A stretch of 64,000 nt of DNA from Drancourtella massiliensis (GCF_016900655.1 NZ_JACJKH010000005.1:62001-126000); one strand, 5' to 3'. Counted from the stretch's first letter, positions 43,826 to 54,027 are shown. Numbers and translations are program-made. The notes: generated from the sequence alone by a model not told the origin.

Positions 43826-45364
43826 CTACAGATCAATAAAGTCTATGGAAAAATCATCGTCATCATCATTATTCTGCTCGTTGTTCTTTTTACTACGTCT
43901 GGATTTTTTAGACGGCTTTGTATCTTCATAATCCTCTTCAAAGTCATCGTAATCCGAATCATAGTCACTGTCTTCATCGGACTCTTCTTCATCCTCGTAA
44001 TCGTCTTCGAAGTCCTCATAGTCGTCGTCATAATCCTCAAACTCTTCGTCTTCGGACTCGTCATACTCCTCGAAGTCTTCGTCACCGTACTGCTCAAATT
44101 CATCGAACTGCTCTTCAGGCATCTGAATCTCCGGAAGATTTTCCGCGCTCTCTCTGCTCTCGCTTCTGCGCTCCGGTCCTCCCGGTCCGTCGGAACCTTT
44201 TTTCTTTGTCAGTTCATCCAGTTCATCATACACATCATCCAGCTCCAGATTTCTGCGGTGAAGCTTCACTGCCAGAATAATAATCAAGAGAAGCAGAACA
44301 AGGAATGCAAATCCGGCTCCGATCATCACTACATCCACATGATCCTGTACAAACGTCGAAACTCTTCCGAAAATACCGCTGTCGGAATTTGTACCTGAAG
44401 CCGTTGTTGTTACATCATCACCGTAGTACTGATATGTCTGATCGGTAGAATCATAACGGTAAAGCGCACGGTCTCCGGATGCATTCAGCGCGTTCATCAG
44501 ATAGTATCTGCTGTTTTTGCTGTCCTGCCATGCCGGCAGTGTCTGTGTATCGGAGATATCCAGCTCTACTTCCTGATATCTTGCCGGAAGTGTCACATCT
44601 CCTCTGTCACCGAGCAGAATCAGTGTACTGCCGGAAGTCAATGTCACAATCTGAATCGGGGAAGCTGTATTATCTTCGGAATTATAAAGGAAAAACGCTC
44701 CGTCATTGTTTCCGTCAAGAAGATAGACCAGCTGTGCACTGCCGTTTTCCTGTGAAGCTCCCGTAACTGTCTCTCCGCCAACTGTAATATCTGCGGAAAC
44801 AAATCCGGCCGGAAGCTCACTGTCAGGGTAGCTGCTTGCAACTGTGTATTCCGTATCATTGACTGTCAGGGTAACTCCGCTCGCCTGGGCAGTAGTAGAG
44901 GAAGATGCAGCCGTTCCGTCTCCTTCTACGATCTGAACATCTGAATATCCCGGAGGATCAAGCAGGTTCAGCGTATCGCCGTTCGCGTCCGTAACTTCCG
45001 CGCTCTCCTGTTCCAGTCTGGTCTCACCCTGGATCAAAGCCTCAAACTGCATGTCAAAATCGAGCCGGCTTCCGTCTACAGATCCGGAGTAAACAAGCGT
45101 CCCGTCTCCCTGATCTGTCACATTATCATCTCCGCCCACATACCTCATGGCTGTGCTGTCGTAACTCATCGTAAGATCGACCTGGCTGAGATTTCCGTCA
45201 CGATTCACCACGCTTCCTGTTATGGTGAAAGTCTCACCGACACTGATTCCCTCCAGATCTGTAAAGAAAATCAGCCCATCCGCCGCGTTTACAGCCAGAC
45301 TGGCACATGGTACTACCAAACATACTGCCAGCAGCATGGCTGCCAATCGTTTCATCAATTTCAT
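43826..45364 (-). CDS. Cohesin-like surface protein with one TM and a very acidic cytosolic tail
   Basis: This 512-residue type I membrane protein has a signal peptide (1-28, ending VNAA), a cohesin-like beta-sandwich (about 30-150: GETFTITGSVVNRDGNLSQV, YDSTAMRYVGG), a second beta-rich region (to about 330), a TM (about 340-362) and a 145-residue cytosolic tail. The tail is disordered and holds long runs of Asp, Glu and Tyr, then a basic patch (KPSKKSRRSKKN) and a final acidic stretch. No function is known. It could bind a dockerin-like partner outside. It has its own promoter region and terminator, downstream of the polysaccharide operon. Confidence 0.7.
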   Translation of the reverse strand: MKLMKRLAAMLLAVCLVVPCASLAVNAADGLIFFTDLEGISVGETFTITGSVVNRDGNLSQVDLTMSYDSTAMRYVGGDDNVTDQGDGTLVYSGSVDGSRLDFDMQFEALIQGETRLEQESAEVTDANGDTLNLLDPPGYSDVQIVEGDGTAASSSTTAQASGVTLTVNDTEYTVASSYPDSELPAGFVSADITVGGETVTGASQENGSAQLVYLLDGNNDGAFFLYNSEDNTASPIQIVTLTSGSTLILLGDRGDVTLPARYQEVELDISDTQTLPAWQDSKNSRYYLMNALNASGDRALYRYDSTDQTYQYYGDDVTTTASGTNSDSGIFGRVSTFVQDHVDVVMIGAGFAFLVLLLLIIILAVKLHRRNLELDDVYDELDELTKKKGSDGPGGPERRSESRESAENLPEIQMPEEQFDEFEQYGDEDFEEYDESEDEEFEDYDDDYEDFEDDYEDEEESDEDSDYDSDYDDFEEDYEDTKPSKKSRRSKKNNEQNNDDDDDFSIDFIDL

Positions 45365-45481
45365 ATTTGTACCTCTTCTTTCGTCTCAGATTTTATTTAC
45401 ATACATAAGATTATGATACACGTTTTATTATAAAATGTCCAGAAATTCTCTTATCAATTCCCTTACATTTTCCTTAACTTT

Positions 45482-46525
45482 CTATTGCTCCATTCCCGCA
45501 ATTAATCTTGCATACATTTCTCTGAGTCCAAACTCGGGTTTCCATCCAAGCCCGCGGAGTTTTCCTGCGTCCAGATGCATTTTCACATCAGGGGCATAGC
45601 CGAATGTTCTTGCGTCTTCCGGTATATCAAAAACAACCTTTGATTTCCCTCCTCCGAATTCTTCTGCCACCATTTTTGCCATATCTGCAATGGTAGTTGT
45701 CGTCTCCTCGTTGCAGATATTATACGCCTGACCGTTTTCCCCTTTACAGAGAAGAAGTGCGAGAGCCCTGATCACGTCTGTCGTATAACAGTAGTTTCCG
45801 TTTGATTTACCTTCTGTATGAAGTACGATATCCTCGCCCTTTACCGCGCTTCTTGCGAACTGGGCGTAGACACGGTTGTCACTTTTCAGCACACCCGCTC
45901 CGAATGTCTGGGCAAGTCTGGCAATCCGTACCGGAACTTTGTATTCATCCGCATAGGCAGCACAGAGACATTCTGAAATCCGTTTCCCTTCCGAATAGCT
46001 GCTCCGCACATTCAGAACATCAATATACCCCAGATCCTCTTCGGTCACTCTCTCAAGTGAAGGATCCGGCCTCCCGTACATTTCCATTGATGACAGATAG
46101 ACCATTCCTTTGCACTGTTTCTCCTTTGCAAGTTCCAGAACATGTTTTGTTCCCCGGTAGGATGTCTCAATGGTCTCCACCGGCTGATCCACAAAAAGCT
46201 TGGAAGTTGTAACGCTTGCAGTATGGAGAATATAATCAATGTCATCCGGAACTTCAAGCGGTTTTCTTAGATCTCCTTCTACCAATTCCAGATGAGGATT
46301 CGTCAGGGCCGCCTCAAATACTTCCTCCGCTTTTTTTCTATTCCGGATCATTCCAATGACAGAAATCTTTGTATCATGCGTTTCGTTGTATCTCAAACAT
46401 GCTTTTACCGTAAGCGAGCCGATCAGTCCTGTGGCTCCGGTAATCAGAATCCTGTTTCCGGCCAGTTGTTGAAAAAATGGATCTTCTGTGATCCGTTCCA
46501 TATCTTCCCGAATGATCTGATTCAT
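45482..46525 (-). CDS. NAD-dependent epimerase/dehydratase (extended SDR)
   Basis: This 347-residue protein has the Rossmann motif ILITGATGLIGSLTV (about 25-40), the active-site YSEGK (YxxxK near 185) preceded by a YLSSMEMYG Ser region, and a C-terminal sugar-binding part. It is an extended short-chain dehydrogenase of nucleotide-sugar metabolism. It sits 15 bp after the IspD/TarI-like gene, so it may act on a CDP-linked intermediate; the substrate is unknown. It is the last gene of the polysaccharide operon. Confidence 0.85.
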   Translation of the reverse strand: MNQIIREDMERITEDPFFQQLAGNRILITGATGLIGSLTVKACLRYNETHDTKISVIGMIRNRKKAEEVFEAALTNPHLELVEGDLRKPLEVPDDIDYILHTASVTTSKLFVDQPVETIETSYRGTKHVLELAKEKQCKGMVYLSSMEMYGRPDPSLERVTEEDLGYIDVLNVRSSYSEGKRISECLCAAYADEYKVPVRIARLAQTFGAGVLKSDNRVYAQFARSAVKGEDIVLHTEGKSNGNYCYTTDVIRALALLLCKGENGQAYNICNEETTTTIADMAKMVAEEFGGGKSKVVFDIPEDARTFGYAPDVKMHLDAGKLRGLGWKPEFGLREMYARLIAGMEQ

Positions 46526-46540
46526 GATATTCCCTCCGTT

Positions 46541-47263
46541 TTAAACTCCAAAAAGCTGTGAATTTTCATCCGCTTCAATTAATGCCTTAAACGTATAATA
46601 ATCCATCGGCGTAGTGATTTTAATATTCTCCATCGGTCCTTCCACAAGATGAAGATCGCTTCCGTAAAAGGACATCATAGATGCCGAATCAATAAATTCT
46701 CTTCCTTCTTCTTTCGCCTGTTGATGCCTTTTCAGAATTTCATCCAGATAAAAGCACTGCGGAGCTCTTGCCAGCATACAGTCTGAACGCTCAATGATCT
46801 GCTCAACTGTTTTTTTATCACTTGATCTGAAAATTGTCTCAATTGCCGGAGCTGTAGTAATCGCACTCCCGGTTTCCACAACTTTCTGTATACAGTTTGA
46901 AATCAGCTCCTTGTTGATCAAAGGTCTGACTCCATCGTGGATCAGGACAATTGCTCTGTCCCCGTCCGCAATTTCTCCGGCAGCACAAAGTCCATGGTAA
47001 ATGGACTGCTGCCCGGTTTCTCCACCCGGCACAATTTTTTTCACTTTGTCAAGATGATACTTCTCTGTCAGATCTTTCAAAAAAGGAATCCAGTCTTCCA
47101 CACAGGCAACCGCGATTCCGTCGATTTCACTGTGATTCTGAAAATGCTCCAGTGTATATACGATAATTTCTTTTCCATACAGCCTTAAAAACTGTTTCGG
47201 AAGGGCCTTGCTGTTCATTCTTCTGCCGATTCCTCCGGCAAACACTACTGCAATATGTTTCAT
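46541..47263 (-). CDS. IspD/TarI-family cytidylyltransferase
   Basis: This 240-residue protein has the nucleotide-binding signature VVFAGGIGRRMNSKALPKQF (8-27), VLIHDGVRPLI and RAPQCFYLDEI. IspD activates methylerythritol phosphate; TarI/Bcs1-type members activate ribitol-5-phosphate or related alditols with CTP. Its place inside a surface-polysaccharide operon beside an SDR enzyme favours a CDP-alditol or CDP-sugar role over isoprenoid synthesis. Confidence 0.82.
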   Translation of the reverse strand: MKHIAVVFAGGIGRRMNSKALPKQFLRLYGKEIIVYTLEHFQNHSEIDGIAVACVEDWIPFLKDLTEKYHLDKVKKIVPGGETGQQSIYHGLCAAGEIADGDRAIVLIHDGVRPLINKELISNCIQKVVETGSAITTAPAIETIFRSSDKKTVEQIIERSDCMLARAPQCFYLDEILKRHQQAKEEGREFIDSASMMSFYGSDLHLVEGPMENIKITTPMDYYTFKALIEADENSQLFGV

Positions 47264-47281
47264 CTTTCTACCGCACCTTTC

Positions 47282-48334
47282 CTATCTTTTTCCAAGCCGT
47301 TTTTTCAAAAATATAAATCTGACATATACTTTGGAAATACTCAGAAGCGCACTGTATCTGCCCTTTACGAACAGACGGACGACTCCTTTTTTGGTCAGCG
47401 GCAGATTCTGATCGGCTCCCTTTTTCTGCACGTCATGGAACACCTTGCTCTTTTTGAGTTTCCGCATAAATGCTGCCACTTCTTCCTGAGACATATCATT
47501 GTCTTTTCTGCTGAGCAGCATCAGAAATTCAATCAGATATTCCGCTGATCTTCTGATCCAGTCCGAATGAAAATCGTCACTTTCTTTCAGATGCTGGAAC
47601 AGACCGTATTCCGCTTCTGCCGACAGCAGTCCGGAATAAAGCATGTTCCGGTTGAATTTCTTGAATGTGCTGTGTTCGAAACGCTGGAAATACCGGTAGC
47701 CTATATGCGGATTCAGCACCTGTCTCCGTGCGAGTCTGAAGATCTCATAATTGAGTACACGGTCTTCGAATCCGCATTTGATTTCTGTATTGAATTTCAG
47801 ATGATGCTCCTGCCACCAGCTTCTTCTGTACATTCCATTCCAGATATAACTGAAATAGCGTTCTTTATCCGCAATGGCATAATACCTGGCAGCCTTACTC
47901 TGATCGAATACTCTTAACTTTTTGAATACATTCGCACGTTTTTCCACGTATCCGCTTTCAAAAGATTCTTCAATGCTGCATCCGTATTTCACAACATCTG
48001 CGTCATATTTTTTTGCAAGCGCATAATTCTCCGACAGCACATGGTCTGCCAGTTCATCATCATTATCAATAAAAACCAGGTACTCTCCTCCTGCGTGCTC
48101 CACCGCGAAATTTCTCGTGGCACAGATTCCTTCATTTTCCTTATGAAATACCCGTACTCTCGGATCATCCTGATACCGGTCACAGATGTTTCCACTGTTG
48201 TCTTTTGACCCGTCGTCCACAAGAAGCAGTTCCATCTCTTCTATATCCTGATTCAAAACACTTTTGATTGCGGTCTCCAGATATTCTTCGGAGTTATACA
48301 CCGGCATGATCACACTGACTTGTATTCTGCTCAT
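47282..48334 (-). CDS. Family 2 glycosyltransferase
   Basis: This 350-residue GT-A protein has VSVIMPVYNSEEYLETAIKS at the N-terminus, VDDGSKDNSG, and the metal-binding region VFIDNDDELAD (DND about 92). The C-terminal half is helical and basic, without clear TM segments. It transfers an unknown sugar in the cytosol during repeat-unit assembly. It is paralogous to the next gene upstream. Confidence 0.88.
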   Translation of the reverse strand: MSRIQVSVIMPVYNSEEYLETAIKSVLNQDIEEMELLLVDDGSKDNSGNICDRYQDDPRVRVFHKENEGICATRNFAVEHAGGEYLVFIDNDDELADHVLSENYALAKKYDADVVKYGCSIEESFESGYVEKRANVFKKLRVFDQSKAARYYAIADKERYFSYIWNGMYRRSWWQEHHLKFNTEIKCGFEDRVLNYEIFRLARRQVLNPHIGYRYFQRFEHSTFKKFNRNMLYSGLLSAEAEYGLFQHLKESDDFHSDWIRRSAEYLIEFLMLLSRKDNDMSQEEVAAFMRKLKKSKVFHDVQKKGADQNLPLTKKGVVRLFVKGRYSALLSISKVYVRFIFLKKRLGKR

Positions 48335-48349
48335 TTTCTTTCCTCCAGA

Positions 48350-49417
48350 TTATTCGTATTTGCGGACTGTCGCTCTTAATTTTCTTTCCAGCAGGGTTTT
48401 ATAAAATCTGGCAATCATTGTAACCGTTCTGTCATGTCCCTTTACAAATTCATGCAGAATGACCGCTTTCTTCCGGTCCTGTGCCCAGATTCTTTTAAAG
48501 AGTTCTCGGCTCATCCCATACTGGAATGCCGGCACATCATGAAGCTTTCTGATATAGCCTGTCCTTTGTTTCATATTCCAGTTACAGTTTCTATGATACA
48601 GCTGCACAAGAACCGGAATCAAATGATGCTTGGCACTGCTCAAAAGTGCTTTGTCACTTTTCCGGTCAATTCCCATTTTTTCCAGTACTTTCTCTTCAAT
48701 CACGGCCGAACGGACCAGCCCGTTCAGACTTTCAATATTAAATACACTGGATGTACTGGTAGCATATCTCTCATAGTGTTTAAAATATACACCGGTGTTA
48801 GTCGCAAAACGGTTTACACAAGCCAGGAACTCAAGACAAAAAGCAGTATCTTCCTCTCCCTGTTTGAACTCGGTTCTGAAATGAATCTGATGCTTCTGGA
48901 TCACTTCCCTCCGGAACAGCCCGTCCCATACAGGGGAAAATACATTCTTATCCCTGAGTTCGAAATATGCTTTTTTCAGTTCTTCACGGTCATAAAATTT
49001 CTTCTGCAGTTCTCTGACATCCTTTTTCAGAAGATTCCCGTTTTCATCGATCGTCTCCGCAATACGGCCTGATTTTACAAGATCCGCATCGTATTCTTTT
49101 GCCACTTCATAATTGTCGCTCAGCCACCCCGGAAGACAGTCATCATCCTGATCGGCAAATGCAATATACTCTCCTCTGGCTGCATTCAGACCGGTATTCC
49201 TTGCCCCGCATATGCCCTGATTTTTCTGATGGATCACTCTGACTCTCGGATCCATCTGCGCAAATTCATCACACATTTTCGCAGAGCCATCTTTTGATCC
49301 GTCATTAACCAGAATCAGTTCCAAATCATCCAGGGACTGATCCAATATTGTTTTTACCGTTGTTTCTAAAAATTTTTCGCCGTTGTACACCGGCATGATT
49401 ACACTTACTTTCATCAT
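48350..49417 (-). CDS. Family 2 glycosyltransferase
   Basis: This 355-residue GT-A enzyme opens VSVIMPVYNGEKFLETTVKT and has VNDGSKDGSAKM and IAFADQDDDCLPGW (DQD motif). The C-terminal half resembles that of the neighbour at 47282. The first codon of the open frame is TTG; the ATG at 49417 has the better spacing to GAGGAAG. The donor and acceptor are unknown. Confidence 0.88.
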   Translation of the reverse strand: MMKVSVIMPVYNGEKFLETTVKTILDQSLDDLELILVNDGSKDGSAKMCDEFAQMDPRVRVIHQKNQGICGARNTGLNAARGEYIAFADQDDDCLPGWLSDNYEVAKEYDADLVKSGRIAETIDENGNLLKKDVRELQKKFYDREELKKAYFELRDKNVFSPVWDGLFRREVIQKHQIHFRTEFKQGEEDTAFCLEFLACVNRFATNTGVYFKHYERYATSTSSVFNIESLNGLVRSAVIEEKVLEKMGIDRKSDKALLSSAKHHLIPVLVQLYHRNCNWNMKQRTGYIRKLHDVPAFQYGMSRELFKRIWAQDRKKAVILHEFVKGHDRTVTMIARFYKTLLERKLRATVRKYE

Positions 49418-49433
49418 CAATCTTCCTCTGGAT

Positions 49434-50849
49434 TTACCTGTTTTGAATTCTGTTTTTAACTTCCTGAATCATCACTTTTATAAAATCCCGTTTCCAGATT
49501 ACGTATATGATATACATACACAGATACAGAACGGTTGAAAGCCAGGATTCTATATTCCAGCTCAGAAGAATAAATCCTCCTGCCAGAACACATTCGGCAG
49601 TCATGTCTTTCCACAAAGAGAAACGAAGAGTTTTTGCCAGCAGGCTTTCTCCGATACAGCAGCGGATTCCCATCAGTACCGGAAGCATTGCAATCGCCAG
49701 CGTCAGATTATCCAGCACATAAACCGAAATTCCGGTTGCCACCAGTGTAATCGCCACGGAAATCCAGTTGATAATCATAAACTCTTTTTCTTTTCTCAAT
49801 GCTTTTAAATATGTGCTGATCAGCAGCGTTAATTTGCTTTCAAATACACACATCGGGAACAGCAGTGCCATATACCGGAGACTTTCCGCATATTTCGGAA
49901 GCCACCAGGACAGTATGACACGCGCCGGATAATAGATAATCAGAAGTCCCAGAACGAAAATCATCAGAATATTTCTCATCTTCACATAAATTTCAACATA
50001 ATGATTTTCATCCATGTTTTTCAGCATCGGATAGATTACAATGCTGACAGCACTGATAAAGGCAAGCAGCAGATTAGATGCTGTAATTGTCAGTGATACC
50101 CTTCCGAAAACTTCAACGGACCAGTGGTTCTCTATCGCAAATCTGACAATACCGACAAGGAGCTGGCCTGCAATATTGGCAATCATCAGTTTAATACCGA
50201 TGGACACATTATCCCATGCCTCACGGATCCCGCCTGCCCAGTCAAGCATTTTCCCCTTCACGATATCTTTACATTCTCTTGAAAGCAGAACAAGAGTCAG
50301 ACCTCTTGCAAACAGATCTGCCCCTATCAGTATCTGAAAGCTTCTGACACCCGCAATAAGAAATCCGATCACCAGAAGCGCGTATACAATTTTTTCCAAA
50401 AGGTAGTTTCTGGCATAGTCTACAATTCTGTTTGTCGTCTGCAGAAGATACTGAAGAAATGTCCTCGGAATCTGAAGCACACAGCATAATGCCACTGCCA
50501 GAAGGACCATTTCCCGGTTTGAATCCTCGCTGAACAGAATTGTACAACCTGCGAAAACCGCTGCAAGCACAATTTCAAAAATTGTCAAAAGCCAGAACTG
50601 TGAGTGAAAATAGCCTTTATCCAGCTCTTCATACTTTTTCCCGCCAAACTTCAAATATACTCCGTCTGCCCATCCGAAGTGGAAGAAACCGACATAAGAT
50701 GCATAAAACAGATACAGCTGCCAGTATGAATATTCTTTCACTCCAAGTATTTTCGGAACAAACAGCACCAGAATCAAAGAAACCAGAGTGTTTGTCCCGT
50801 TTGCCACTACGGAATATGATAGGTTTTTAATTAGTTTTCCTGTTTTCAT
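49434..50849 (-). CDS. Polysaccharide repeat-unit flippase (Wzx-like)
   Basis: This 471-residue protein has about 12-14 TM segments, beginning LIKNLSYSVVANGTNTLVSL, the pattern of the MATE/PST (Wzx) flippase superfamily. It should turn undecaprenyl-linked repeat units to the outer face. It overlaps the end of the polymerase gene by 23 bp and is followed by two GT2 genes. Confidence 0.82.
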   Translation of the reverse strand: MKTGKLIKNLSYSVVANGTNTLVSLILVLFVPKILGVKEYSYWQLYLFYASYVGFFHFGWADGVYLKFGGKKYEELDKGYFHSQFWLLTIFEIVLAAVFAGCTILFSEDSNREMVLLAVALCCVLQIPRTFLQYLLQTTNRIVDYARNYLLEKIVYALLVIGFLIAGVRSFQILIGADLFARGLTLVLLSRECKDIVKGKMLDWAGGIREAWDNVSIGIKLMIANIAGQLLVGIVRFAIENHWSVEVFGRVSLTITASNLLLAFISAVSIVIYPMLKNMDENHYVEIYVKMRNILMIFVLGLLIIYYPARVILSWWLPKYAESLRYMALLFPMCVFESKLTLLISTYLKALRKEKEFMIINWISVAITLVATGISVYVLDNLTLAIAMLPVLMGIRCCIGESLLAKTLRFSLWKDMTAECVLAGGFILLSWNIESWLSTVLYLCMYIIYVIWKRDFIKVMIQEVKNRIQNR

Positions 50850-52167
50850 ATCCTACGCCCTTTTTTCGTTGTCTATATTCTTTCAGAAGCTGCGGAATTT
50901 TTAATACCACTAAATAGCTGACAATCATATAAATAAACAGATTTACAGTTCCAACCGCAACATATGCAGAAAAGAACTTTTCTTCTATGGCCTGAATAAC
51001 CAGCGGATACGCAAAGATCGCATATACAATCATCGGGCCTTCCGACGACTGTTTCTTCACGAAGTTATAAAAGAATCCATAGAATACTCCCAGATAGAAC
51101 TGTACAATATAAAGTCCCACATAGCCAAAATCATTAATATATCTTCTCAGCGAAGTAAATACATTCCCTTCCACACCGTTAAAACTGATAAATTCCAGTG
51201 CCATGTTCATGCTGACATCACTCATTCCCAGTTTATTCAGCACGGCATAAACTCCGTACAAAGTTTCACTTCCAACGATCTGTGAAACCGGAATATGATT
51301 TGCGATGTAATGATCCAGAGACGGAATCGAAAGTCCCGTATAAAACGCGATCGTATCCACAATAGAAGCCAGATTAAACCGGTTTGCAGCCATCCCGAGG
51401 AAAATAAACAGTACAAGGAAAAGCGCAAGCGCTCCCCCGCCAACAAGAGCAATCTTCCAGATATTAATACTTTTCCAACGGTTCTTTTTACTGCACATCA
51501 AAAGATACAGCATGAGATAGTACGCAATCCACTCGATGGCAAATCCACGGGTCACTGTTCCAACCGCATAGATGCCAAATCCCAGCACAACGGGAACGGC
51601 ATAGAGACAGTCAGTCTTTTTGAATCTGCGGTACACAAAATTGTGGAGAGCCGCCCATCCGAAAATATAAGATAGCGCCTTTGAAAAAACAAGAATATGA
51701 TTCAGCCCTCTGCTTCTGCTGTAGCCTTCCTGCAAGGTCATTCTTCTTGCATAGGTCATCATTGCTCCGTATCCTTCCGCATTTCCGCCCTGTACTGACA
51801 ATGCATAAATTGTACGGAAGGCGTATAGAAGAAATACACACATAAGAAGAATAATGACAATCGTGAGTCCCGTCGGTATCTCAACTCTGTCCAGACGGAT
51901 TTCCGGCTCTTTCTTAAACAGGCACCCGCAGACTTTTTTTGAAAAGACCTCTCCAGCCCCGAATATAAGAAGCGCGGAAATAATAATAAATACCGTCACA
52001 TATGACAGGGAAAACTGCCATTTTGACATATAAACTACTGCTACTCCGGTACTGATCAAAAACATGATCGTGGAAACAGCAAACGGAGACAAAATATCCT
52101 TTCTGGATATGATCAGGGCTATGATCAGCAGGAGACATAACGCTGCCAACAATACATAACTGCTCAT
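50827..52167 (-). CDS. O-antigen/capsule polymerase-like membrane protein (Wzy-like)
   Basis: This roughly 446-residue protein has about 11-12 TM segments and a large extracytoplasmic loop toward the middle (NAEGYGAMMTYARRMTLQEG). Sequence is poorly conserved, but topology and position between a Wzz-like and a Wzx-like gene support a repeat-unit polymerase of the oligosaccharide repeat type (EpsG/Wzy). The ATG at 52167 fits GGAGAAGGG better than an earlier ATG at 52173. Confidence 0.75.
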   Translation of the reverse strand: MSSYVLLAALCLLLIIALIISRKDILSPFAVSTIMFLISTGVAVVYMSKWQFSLSYVTVFIIISALLIFGAGEVFSKKVCGCLFKKEPEIRLDRVEIPTGLTIVIILLMCVFLLYAFRTIYALSVQGGNAEGYGAMMTYARRMTLQEGYSRSRGLNHILVFSKALSYIFGWAALHNFVYRRFKKTDCLYAVPVVLGFGIYAVGTVTRGFAIEWIAYYLMLYLLMCSKKNRWKSINIWKIALVGGGALALFLVLFIFLGMAANRFNLASIVDTIAFYTGLSIPSLDHYIANHIPVSQIVGSETLYGVYAVLNKLGMSDVSMNMALEFISFNGVEGNVFTSLRRYINDFGYVGLYIVQFYLGVFYGFFYNFVKKQSSEGPMIVYAIFAYPLVIQAIEEKFFSAYVAVGTVNLFIYMIVSYLVVLKIPQLLKEYRQRKKGVGYENRKTN

Positions 52168-52187
52168 AAGCATCCCTTCTCCTTTGC

Positions 52188-52865
52188 CTATCTTGCCTTC
52201 TTATCGCTTCTGATAACCTTGATTCCGAAATACGTTGCTGATACAAGGATACCAAGAACCGCACCTACGCCCAGTTCCAAAATCGTATTGACCTTTTCTT
52301 CTCCCTGCGTAAAGATCGGCTCCTCGTTCATAATTTCCTTAGCAACATCATACTTAATATTTTCATCTGAAAGCGCCGCAATGGATCCTGCATATTCCAC
52401 ATAAGAGTTAATTACTTCCCTTGCAGCCTCCTTCTGGCTTTCCACACTGTCCTCTGTAACCTCTGTGTTATAAGTAATATTATACATAGTAGATGTGGCC
52501 AGTCTCTGAAGCCGGATATTTTCATTGATCCATTCCTTTTTGGATTTGGCATTTTTATCATCCCACTCAGGATCCAGAGTGCGGATTGCATCTCCCTGAT
52601 CCAGAAGCTCCACACAGTCACTGAGCAGATCTTCATTCTGCCATACACTCACATAATCATAAACAGATGCTGTTCCGTCTCCAAGATATGTATATGTAGT
52701 AATATCAAATTTCAGGACAGCGCCCACTGTCAGATTTTCTCTTTGTTCTTTTGCATCATTATTCTGGGCAAATCTCATTACTCCAAAGGCAACTGCTGTT
52801 ACCAAAACAAAAACTATGACCATTTTCAGCCAGCATTTTTTTAATATTTTTCCTGCTGTTTTCAT
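52188..52865 (-). CDS. Chain-length/BY-kinase-modulator-like protein (Wzz family)
   Basis: This 225-residue protein has two TM segments (about 12-30 and 192-212) flanking an extracytoplasmic domain, the plan of Wzz/YveK/CapA proteins that set polymer length. In Gram-positives they usually activate a tyrosine kinase (CpsD/EpsB); no such kinase, nor a CpsB-type phosphatase, is visible in this operon. AAGGAGAAAG precedes the start. Confidence 0.72.
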   Translation of the reverse strand: MKTAGKILKKCWLKMVIVFVLVTAVAFGVMRFAQNNDAKEQRENLTVGAVLKFDITTYTYLGDGTASVYDYVSVWQNEDLLSDCVELLDQGDAIRTLDPEWDDKNAKSKKEWINENIRLQRLATSTMYNITYNTEVTEDSVESQKEAAREVINSYVEYAGSIAALSDENIKYDVAKEIMNEEPIFTQGEEKVNTILELGVGAVLGILVSATYFGIKVIRSDKKAR

Positions 52866-52874
52866 ACTTTCTCC

Positions 52875-54017
52875 TTACTGTCTTTTGATAAATTGTATTA
52901 TTTTCCTGCATACTATCTCAGATGCGTGTCCGCTTTCTGTGTCTCCAAGAAGTTCATGATGCTTCCGGATCTTTTCCCGGCTTTCCTCGTCGTCGTATTC
53001 CCGGATCAGCCTCTGGAGCTCCGGATTGGTCTTTGCGATCGGGAATGCCCATGTTGCCGGATCAGAATAGAAATTCCGTTCCTGCTCATATTTGTCAAAA
53101 TCCGGAGCAAATAAAAATCCCGGTTTCTTTGTCAGTGAGTAATCCCATATCGTGGAAGAATAATCTGTAATAAATACATCCACTGTATACAGAAGCTCCT
53201 GCATATCCGGATAATCACCGGCATCAATGCAGCCGTCCGTTTTTACATGTTCCACAAAATGATGTTTTCTCATGAGAAAGACCCACTCACCGCCGAATCT
53301 GTCCTGCAGCGCTTTGAGGCAGCCTTCCACATCGATCTCAAGATCAAAATTGGCATTTCCTTCCACACCACGGTATGTCGGTGCAAACAATACGATTTTC
53401 TTTTCCGGATCCAGGCCGAAATACCGGTATACTTTTCCTTTGATATCTTTGTCAGTTCCATTGATAAGGAAATCATTTCTTGGCATTCCACATTCAAGAA
53501 ACCGATCCGTCGGAACTGCCTTTGCAATATGCATGACCTCCGTAAATTTTTTGCATCCGGATAAGAAGACGTCCGTCTGACCGCCGCAGATCCGGTTGAT
53601 CTTCACTTCCGGGTCATTCGGATCCGGAATGGTATCTCCTCCAACTCTTTTATATGCTCCTCCTCCATGCCAGGTATTAATAAAGCACTGGCTTTTCCGT
53701 TTCGGGATAAAACTTCCGATCCCGTCATTACTGATAATAATCCCTGATGTCAGCATATAGTAAATGGAGGCGGCTGTATGCGGTTTTACATACTTTACCC
53801 GGTCCATCGGTTCCGCCTCTTTGTCATATTCCCAGATGTACTCAAATATACCCGGATACTTTTCCCGTATATATTCAAATATATACCACGGGTTACAGGA
53901 AAGCGAAGTTCCTCTGTTTGCTGAAAGGTATATTCTTCTCTTTTTCACCGGTATCAAATATATCCCTTTGCAGACAAATCTCAGAATGTACACAATCCAC
54001 AGTTTGATGTGTTTCAT
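52875..54017 (-). CDS. CDP-glycerol glycerophosphotransferase (TagF/TagB-like)
   Basis: This 380-residue protein has the Glyphos_transf signature: NTWHGGGAYKRVGGD, VLFAPTYRG, MRKHHF and DVFITDYSSTIWDYSLTKKP. It transfers glycerol phosphate (or ribitol phosphate) from a CDP donor to a growing polymer or sugar. It points to phosphoglycerol decoration or a teichoic-like link in the polysaccharide. The start at 54017 follows AAGGGTGAATCT; the longer frame lacks a ribosome site. Confidence 0.88.
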   Translation of the reverse strand: MKHIKLWIVYILRFVCKGIYLIPVKKRRIYLSANRGTSLSCNPWYIFEYIREKYPGIFEYIWEYDKEAEPMDRVKYVKPHTAASIYYMLTSGIIISNDGIGSFIPKRKSQCFINTWHGGGAYKRVGGDTIPDPNDPEVKINRICGGQTDVFLSGCKKFTEVMHIAKAVPTDRFLECGMPRNDFLINGTDKDIKGKVYRYFGLDPEKKIVLFAPTYRGVEGNANFDLEIDVEGCLKALQDRFGGEWVFLMRKHHFVEHVKTDGCIDAGDYPDMQELLYTVDVFITDYSSTIWDYSLTKKPGFLFAPDFDKYEQERNFYSDPATWAFPIAKTNPELQRLIREYDDEESREKIRKHHELLGDTESGHASEIVCRKIIQFIKRQ

Positions 54018-54027
54018 AGATTCACCC

